From contig NZ_JAQGNQ010000051.1 of NCBI RefSeq assembly GCF_028291745.1, positions 1-64,000 on the forward strand: a DNA stretch of 64,000 bases. Reading direction: 5' to 3'. The notes under the pieces were generated by a model. It was not told the origin of the DNA. It searched no databases and worked only from the letters and a program-made list of their open reading frames with translations. The position numbers were made by a program, and so were the translations under genes. Below are positions 57,398 through 64,000 of this stretch, one piece after another. Origin of the DNA: Ramlibacter sp. (GTDB taxonomy: Bacteria > Pseudomonadota > Gammaproteobacteria > Burkholderiales > Burkholderiaceae_C). Numbering within the stretch: the first letter of the stretch is position 1; each line of letters opens with the position of its first letter.

Positions 57398-58075
57398 GTG
57401 ACCATGAAGCTCTATTTCGCCCCGGGCGCCTGTTCCTTCGTGCCGCACAGCCTGCTGGAAAGCGCGGGCGCGGAGTTCGAGCCGGTCATGGTCAAGCTGC
57501 ACAAGGGCGAGCAGAACGAGCCCGCCTACCGCGCGATCAATCCGCGCGGCCAGGTGCCGGTGCTGGTGGACGAGGGCGAGACGATCACGCAGATCGTCGC
57601 CATCGTTCAGTACCTCGATGCGAAGTTCCCGCAGCAGCAGTGGCTGCCGCGCGAGCTGAAACCGCGCACCCGCGTGCTGGAGACCCTGGCCTGGATGAAC
57701 AACACCGTGCACCCGACCTTCACGCACGTGTTCATGCCCTTCAAGTACGCGCAGACGGCAGCGGCACAGGCGGAGCTGAAGGTCTTCAACGCCGGGACCT
57801 ACGAACTCCTGCTGGGAGACATCGAGGTCATGGCGCAGCAGGTGGCGGATGCCGGCCAAGCCTTCCTCGGCGGCGAACGCTTCGGGCCGCTGGACGCCTA
57901 CGCCCTGACGCTGCTGCGCTGGGGCGGCTTCGCGCAGATCGACCCGACGGGCTTCCCGCGCCTGTGGGCGCACGTGCAGAAGGTGGCGCAGTTGCCGGGA
58001 GTGGCGCGCGCGATCGAGCGGGAGCGGCTGCAGTTGAATTTGTACAAGCCGGATAGCCGCGGGACCGCCGCCTAG
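57398..58075 (+). CDS. Glutathione S-transferase family protein (225 aa)
   Basis: Thioredoxin-like N-terminal domain (KLYFAPGACSFVPHSLLESAG, INPRGQVPVLVDEGETITQ) and helical C-terminal domain. Beta-class features (PGACS) are seen. GTG 57398 has AAGGAG at the right distance; ATG 57404 is the alternative. The stop overlaps that of the converging marR gene in the palindrome CTAG. Confidence 0.9.
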   Translation: MTMKLYFAPGACSFVPHSLLESAGAEFEPVMVKLHKGEQNEPAYRAINPRGQVPVLVDEGETITQIVAIVQYLDAKFPQQQWLPRELKPRTRVLETLAWMNNTVHPTFTHVFMPFKYAQTAAAQAELKVFNAGTYELLLGDIEVMAQQVADAGQAFLGGERFGPLDAYALTLLRWGGFAQIDPTGFPRLWAHVQKVAQLPGVARAIERERLQLNLYKPDSRGTAA

Positions 58076-58548
58076 GCTGTGCCGCCCGCGTACGCCTCCA
58101 GGCCGATCGCGACCACCGCGGCCACGTCCGCGCCCACTTCGCTGCGGAATTCCCGCTCTGCCTGCGCCACGGCGTCCTTGAAGGCCTTCAGCCACGCCAG
58201 GCCAGCGGCCGTGAAGCACACCAGCCGCGCGCGGGCATCGCGCGGGTCCGGCTCGCGGGTGACCAGGCCCCAGGCCTCGCACTGGTCGACCAGGTCGCCC
58301 ATCGCCTGCTTGCTCATGCCGGCCCGCTGCGCCAGGTCGACCAGCCGCGTGCCGCCCAGTTCCAGGTGGCGCGTGATGTGGATGTGCGCGGCGCTGACCT
58401 GGGCGCGCGCCGCCAGGTTGGACAGCGCCAGCGGCACGTCGACGTCGTGCGCCATCAGGTGGAGCACGCGCGCATCGAACCGGCGCCCGGCTTCACCGAG
58501 CAGGCGGCCGAGGTGGGTCAGCCGCCAGCCTTCTTCGTGAACTGTCAT
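58072..58548 (-). CDS. MarR family transcriptional regulator (158 aa)
   Basis: Winged helix domain: LSNLAARAQVSAAHIHITRHL, with GTRLVDLAQRAGMSKQAMGDLVDQCEAWGLVTREPDPRDARARLV as the recognition helix plus wing (region 65-115). It probably responds to a small aromatic or oxidant and may control the converging GST gene; inference. Starts 148 bases before recA in the opposite direction. Confidence 0.88.
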   Translation of the reverse strand: MTVHEEGWRLTHLGRLLGEAGRRFDARVLHLMAHDVDVPLALSNLAARAQVSAAHIHITRHLELGGTRLVDLAQRAGMSKQAMGDLVDQCEAWGLVTREPDPRDARARLVCFTAAGLAWLKAFKDAVAQAEREFRSEVGADVAAVVAIGLEAYAGGTA

Positions 58549-58583
58549 ACTGGAATCGTAAGGCAGACTGACCAAAAATCCTG

Positions 58584-58630
58584 TTGTCTTGCGGAGACCG
58601 CGCTCGTTATAGTACTGGCCATGCATCCAG
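58584..58630 (+). promoter_or_regulatory. recA promoter with LexA (SOS) box
   Basis: TTGTCT (58584-58589) and TATAGT (58608-58613) with an 18-base spacer. TACTG-N10-CAG (58613-58630, dyad CTGG-N8-CCAG) overlaps the end of the -10, matching the CTG-N10-CAG LexA consensus. LexA bound there would block initiation. A weaker CTGT-N8-TCAG follows at 58632. Confidence 0.65.
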
Positions 58631-58696
58631 CCTGTGCTTAAAGTCAGAGGCTGGGGCCCACACCAACCACGGAATCGAATGCCCAGGAGAAACGAC

Positions 58697-59758
<1,062 letters not shown>

Positions 59759-59773
59759 GGGGACGCTTTCCGC

Positions 59774-60223
59774 ATGGCCTTCGGGCAGCTGTCGCTCAAG
59801 GGCCGCGCGCTGAGGCTGCTGGCCGGCCGCGAACATTCGCGCCGCGAGCTCGAACGCAAGCTCGCGGCCCACGAGACCGAGCCGGGCCAGCTCAAGACCG
59901 CGCTCGACGAGCTGCAGGCCCGCGGCTTCATCGACGAACAGCGGGTGGTCGACTCGCTGCTGCACCGCCGCGCCGGGCGCCTCGGCGTCGGCCGCATCAA
60001 GCAGGAATTGCAGGCCAAGGGGCTGGACGCGGAACGCGTGGCCGTCGCGGTGGCCAGCCTGCAGGCCACCGAGATCGAACGCGCGCGCGAAGTGTGGCGC
60101 AAGAAATTCGGCGAGCTGCCGCAGGACGCGACGCAACGGGCCAGGCAGGCGCGCTTTCTCGCGGCGCGCGGCTTTGGCGGGGAAGCGATTCGCCGCGTGT
60201 TGAACATGCGCGACGAGGAGTGA
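59774..60223 (+). CDS. recX: RecA regulator RecX (149 aa)
   Basis: Three-helix-repeat RecX family protein (LKGRALRLLAGREHSRRELERKL; RGFIDEQRVVDSLLHRRAG; LAARGFGGEAIRRVL). It binds in the RecA filament groove and limits it. Cotranscribed with recA. Confidence 0.94.
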   Translation: MAFGQLSLKGRALRLLAGREHSRRELERKLAAHETEPGQLKTALDELQARGFIDEQRVVDSLLHRRAGRLGVGRIKQELQAKGLDAERVAVAVASLQATEIERAREVWRKKFGELPQDATQRARQARFLAARGFGGEAIRRVLNMRDEE

Positions 60224-60225
60224 GG

Positions 60226-60332
60226 GGGGTGGTGCGGCACTGCGTGTCGCACCCTACCCAGATGCGCGTCGGGCATGCGCGCAAGCACCCACGGGCCGTC
60301 GCTAGGGTGGGATGCGCGCAGCGCACACCACC
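60226..60332. repeat. Family C palindromic repeats, copies 4a and 4b
   Basis: GGGTGGTGCGGCACTGCGTG...CACCCTACC and GCTAGGGTGGGATGCGCGCAG...CACCACC, filling the gap between converging recX and argC. Confidence 0.7.
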
Positions 60333-60339
60333 AGGGCCT

Positions 60340-61260
60340 TCACAGCCCCAGCATGATCTTCAAGTTCTGCACCGCCGCGCCGCTCGCGCCCTTGCCCAGG
60401 TTGTCCAGCCGCGCGACCACGACGGCGTGCGCGTAGTCCATGTTGCTGTAGACGCGCAGCTCCATCTTGTTGGTGTCGTTCAGCGCGGTCGGCTCGAGCT
60501 TGCCGTCCTCGGTGGCCGGCAGCACGCTCACCCACTCGCTGCCTTCGTAGTGGCGCTTGAGCACGCTCTGCAGGTCCTGCGGCGTTGGCTTGCCGGGGAG
60601 GGTGTTCAGGTGCAGCGGCAACTCCACCAGCATGCCTTGGCGGAAGTTGCCCACCGCGGGAATGAAGATCGGCCGCCGCACCATGCCCGTGTACTTCATG
60701 ATCTCAGGCAGGTGCTTGTGCTTCAGGCCCAGCGCGTACAGCTCGTACGCCGGCGCGGTGCCCGCCTCGTGCGCTTCGATCATCGAGCGGCCGCCGCCCG
60801 AATAGCCGCTCACCGAAGGCAGCACCACCGGATAGTCATCGGGCAGCACGCCCGCGTCCACCAGCGGCCGCAGCAGCGCGATGGCGCCGGTGGCGTAGCA
60901 GCCGGGGTTGCTCACGCGCTGCGCGTTGGCGATGGCAGCGCGCTGCTCGCGCGCAAGCTCGGGAAAACCGAATACCCAGCCCTCGGCGGTGCGATGCGCG
61001 GTCGAGGCGTCGATGATGCGCGGCGCCTTGCCGCCGGCACGGGCAATCTCTTCGACCATGGCCGCGGATTCGCGCGCCGCGTCGTCATGCAGGCAGAAGA
61101 TCACGAGGTCGACGCTCGCCATCAGTTCGCGCTTGGCGGCGGGGTCCTTGCGCTGGTCCGCGGCAATGCTCACCAGCTCGATCTGCGGCATGGTCGCGAG
61201 GCGCTCGCGGATCTGCAATCCGGTGGTGCCGGCCTCGCCATCGATGAAGACCTTGGCCAT
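60340..61260 (-). CDS. argC: N-acetyl-gamma-glutamyl-phosphate reductase, type 2 (306 aa)
   Basis: Third step of arginine synthesis. The short type 2 form starts [19 protein letters not shown]; the catalytic Cys is in [14 protein letters not shown] and the His in [12 protein letters not shown]-binding N-terminal domain. ATG 61260 fits the family. Confidence 0.93.
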   Translation of the reverse strand: MAKVFIDGEAGTTGLQIRERLATMPQIELVSIAADQRKDPAAKRELMASVDLVIFCLHDDAARESAAMVEEIARAGGKAPRIIDASTAHRTAEGWVFGFPELAREQRAAIANAQRVSNPGCYATGAIALLRPLVDAGVLPDDYPVVLPSVSGYSGGGRSMIEAHEAGTAPAYELYALGLKHKHLPEIMKYTGMVRRPIFIPAVGNFRQGMLVELPLHLNTLPGKPTPQDLQSVLKRHYEGSEWVSVLPATEDGKLEPTALNDTNKMELRVYSNMDYAHAVVVARLDNLGKGASGAAVQNLKIMLGL

Positions 61261-61290
61261 CTCGTTTTCCTATAGGAACTGCTTATGGAT

Positions 61291-61336
61291 ACTGTAAGCG
61301 GCACCCCGGTATTGGTGCGTTGCACCATGATACAGT
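61291..61336. promoter_or_regulatory. Nested inverted repeats between argC and sucC, possible operator
   Basis: ACTGTA (61291-61296) and TACAGT (61331-61336) enclose GGCACC...TTGGTGC-gtt-GCACCA (perfect dyad at 61313-61327). The 11-mer ATTGGTGCGTT also occurs upstream of amtB (2551-2561). Function unknown. Confidence 0.4.
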
Positions 61337-61426
61337 CGCTCGTCACACCCTGCTGACGCCCGCCCGCCGCCGACTCCTGCCGCCCGCCGGGCCACCGTTT
61401 TCCCATTTCCCCAAGAGACAAACCTC

Positions 61427-62593
<1,167 letters not shown>

Positions 62594-62602
62594 AAATACA
62601 TT

Positions 62603-62628
62603 GGGGACAGATCTTCAGCTCTGTCCCC
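62603..62628. repeat. GGGGACAG hairpin between sucC and sucD
   Basis: GGGGACAG/CTGTCCCC perfect stem around a ten-base loop, without a T-run. Resembles GGGGACAG-type REP units of other Proteobacteria that go with REP-associated transposases; no such transposase is in the window. It may tune the sucC/sucD ratio or mRNA stability. Confidence 0.65.
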
Positions 62629-62647
62629 GACTGATCAGGAAAAAGAC

Positions 62648-63541
62648 ATGTCGATCTACATCAACAAGGACACCAAGGTCATCACCCAGGGCATCACGGG
62701 CAAGACCGGCCAGTTCCACACCGAGAAGTGCCAGGAATACGCGAACGGCAAGAACTGCTTCGTGGCCGGCGTGAACCCCAAGAAGGCGGGCGAGAAGATC
62801 TTCGAGATCCCGATCTTCGCCTCGGTGAAGGAAGCCAAGGACCAGACCGGCGCCACCGTGTCGGTGATCTACGTGCCGCCCGCGGGCGCGGCCGCGGCGA
62901 TCTGGGAAGCGGTCGAAGCCGACCTCGACCTGGCCATCTGCATCACCGAAGGCATCCCGGTGCGCGACATGCTCGAAGTGCGCAACAAGATGAAGGCGAA
63001 GGAAGCCAGGGGCGGCAAGAAGACGCTGTTGCTGGGCCCCAACTGCCCCGGCCTGATCACGCCCGACGAGATCAAGATCGGCATCATGCCCGGCCACATC
63101 CACCGCAAGGGCCGCATCGGCGTGGTCTCGCGCTCGGGCACGCTGACCTATGAAGCCGTGGCGCAGCTCACCGAGATCGGCCTGGGCCAGTCCAGCGCGG
63201 TCGGCATCGGCGGCGACCCGATCAACGGCCTGAAGCACATCGACGTGATGAAGGCCTTCAACGACGATCCCGAAACCGATGCCGTGATCATGATCGGCGA
63301 GATCGGCGGCCCCGACGAGGCGGAAGCCGCCCGCTGGTGCAAGGACCACATGAAGAAGCCGATCGTGGGCTTCATCGCCGGCGTCACCGCGCCCCCCGGC
63401 AAGCGCATGGGCCACGCCGGCGCGCTGATCTCCGGCGGCGCCGACACGGCCGATGCCAAGCTGGCGATCATGGAGGAATGCGGCTTCAAGGTGACGCGCA
63501 ATCCGTCCGAGATGGCCAAGCTCCTGAAGGCCATGCTCTAA
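62648..63541 (+). CDS. sucD: Succinyl-CoA synthetase alpha subunit (297 aa)
   Basis: CoA-binding domain at the N-terminus (ITGKTGQFHTEKC), YVPPAGAAAAIWEA, CITEGIPVRDM, and the C-terminal half with the phospho-histidine in GKRMGHAGALI. SD AGGAAAAAGAC before the ATG. Confidence 0.97.
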   Translation: MSIYINKDTKVITQGITGKTGQFHTEKCQEYANGKNCFVAGVNPKKAGEKIFEIPIFASVKEAKDQTGATVSVIYVPPAGAAAAIWEAVEADLDLAICITEGIPVRDMLEVRNKMKAKEARGGKKTLLLGPNCPGLITPDEIKIGIMPGHIHRKGRIGVVSRSGTLTYEAVAQLTEIGLGQSSAVGIGGDPINGLKHIDVMKAFNDDPETDAVIMIGEIGGPDEAEAARWCKDHMKKPIVGFIAGVTAPPGKRMGHAGALISGGADTADAKLAIMEECGFKVTRNPSEMAKLLKAML

Positions 63542-63560
63542 GCGCATAGGCTCCCGCAGG

Positions 63561-63592
63561 AAAGCCGGCACCGCGAGGTGGCCGGCTTTTTT
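63561..63592 (+). terminator. Intrinsic terminator after sucD
   Basis: AAGCCGGC-ACC-gcga-GGT-g-GCCGGCTT with one bulge, followed by TTTTTT. The stretch from here to 63806 holds no gene I can see and should contain the next promoter. Confidence 0.88.
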
Positions 63593-63806
63593 GTTGCCTG
63601 CCTGGATCCGGGCCGCCGAACGCTTGACGCCCGGCGCGGGTCTTGCAACAAAACGTTCGGCGGTCGTGACATAGTCGCTTGTTGCCTGCGCACCCCTCTG
63701 CTAACTTTGCCGGAGTGTCCGGCCCCGGATGGCGTCGGTTGGGTGAGCATCGCTTTTTGGATACCTACAGGACAGCCCGGCGGCGCGGCCGGGCAAGGGG
63801 CAGGCA

Positions 63807-64000
63807 GTGAGCACATCGTCGTCCGCACGGCGCGGCAGGTTCTGGCGTACCGACTGGTTCGCCGGCCTGCTGGTGGTTGTTGCCGTCGTGCTGCTGTATC
63901 AGGCCACCGATTTCATCGGCACCCTGGAGCGCCGCTTCTACGATTACGCCAGCACGGCGACTTCGCGCAAGCCGTCCGACCGCATCGCCATCATCGCCAT
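63807..64000 (+). CDS. CHASE2-domain sensor protein, N-terminal fragment
   Basis: GTG at 63807 with AAGGGG about six bases before it gives VSTSSSARRGRFWRTDWFAG, a membrane segment LLVVVAVVLLYQ, then LERRFYDYASTATSRKP and DRIAIIAI, which is the opening of a CHASE2 extracytoplasmic sensor domain. The gene leaves the window after 64 codons, so the output domain (adenylate cyclase, Ser/Thr kinase or GGDEF in known members) is not visible. Confidence 0.75.
   Translation, partial: MSTSSSARRGRFWRTDWFAGLLVVVAVVLLYQATDFIGTLERRFYDYASTATSRKPSDRIAIIA

Noticed and set aside
61312..61330. A standard NtrC site or sigma-54 promoter at sucC
   Set aside because: The half-sites are in the wrong order or spacing and no GG-N10-GC element is present; kept only as an unnamed dyad.

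Overview
The window is a high-GC, densely coded bacterial chromosome segment. Gene content and order point to Burkholderiales, most likely Comamonadaceae (Ramlibacter/Variovorax-like). The markers are metX-metW behind a SAM-II riboswitch, lptD-surA-rsmA, recA-recX, sucC-sucD, a very large NAD-glutamate dehydrogenase, and several families of short palindromic intergenic repeats. It is almost all core chromosome: I see no rRNA, tRNA, insertion sequence, integrase, phage gene or CRISPR array, and no gene-free stretch over about 310 bases.

Layout. 1-2.5 kb: two paralogous glycine-rich RRM RNA-binding proteins (the first cut by the window edge) and an ammonium transporter. 2.6-5.1 kb: a yybP-ykoY (manganese) riboswitch before a half-length UPF0016 exporter, then a SAM-II riboswitch and terminator before metX-metW. 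5.1-13 kb: chrA, a denD/otnI-like sugar-acid pair, yigZ, a DUF72 gene, an M20 peptidase, an alpha/beta hydrolase and rsmE. 13-19 kb: envelope genes, with amgK (cell-wall recycling kinase) head to head with lptD-surA-rsmA. 19-20 kb: a barnase-like secreted RNase with its barstar inhibitor. 20-29 kb: malic enzyme, the giant glutamate dehydrogenase and a DUF445 membrane protein. 29-38 kb: pepP, murU (partner of amgK) with a degenerate speD, transketolase, GAPDH, pirin, slyD and an MFS transporter.

38-45.7 kb: a hydratase, a ketopantoate-reductase-like protein, a FecR/DUF6600 secreted protein, an EF-G-like GTPase and a DMT transporter. 45.8-51 kb: a five-gene operon (glutamine-synthetase-like ligase, GNAT, Fe-alcohol dehydrogenase, PuuD-like hydrolase, aldehyde dehydrogenase) that reads as a gamma-glutamylation route for an amine or amino alcohol. 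51-58.5 kb: AI-2E family protein, topoisomerase III with a Lys/Ala-rich tail and a SWIB domain, and, divergent from it, a SET-domain protein lysine methyltransferase leading birA and a SPOR-domain protein; then a GST and a MarR regulator. 58.6-64 kb: SOS-controlled recA-recX, argC, sucC-sucD and the start of a CHASE2-domain protein.

The most notable points are: (1) an exporter that looks collapsed by recombination between its own two repeats but keeps its metal riboswitch; (2) a palindromic repeat that has entered the metX reading frame; (3) a SpeD homologue without the pyruvoyl serine or the catalytic cysteine; (4) a chromatin-flavoured pair, SWIB/histone-tail topoisomerase and SET methyltransferase; and (5) the amine-glutamylation operon. 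Start sites were chosen by family N-termini, Shine-Dalgarno (SD) sequences and neighbour spacing. Nothing was checked against a database.
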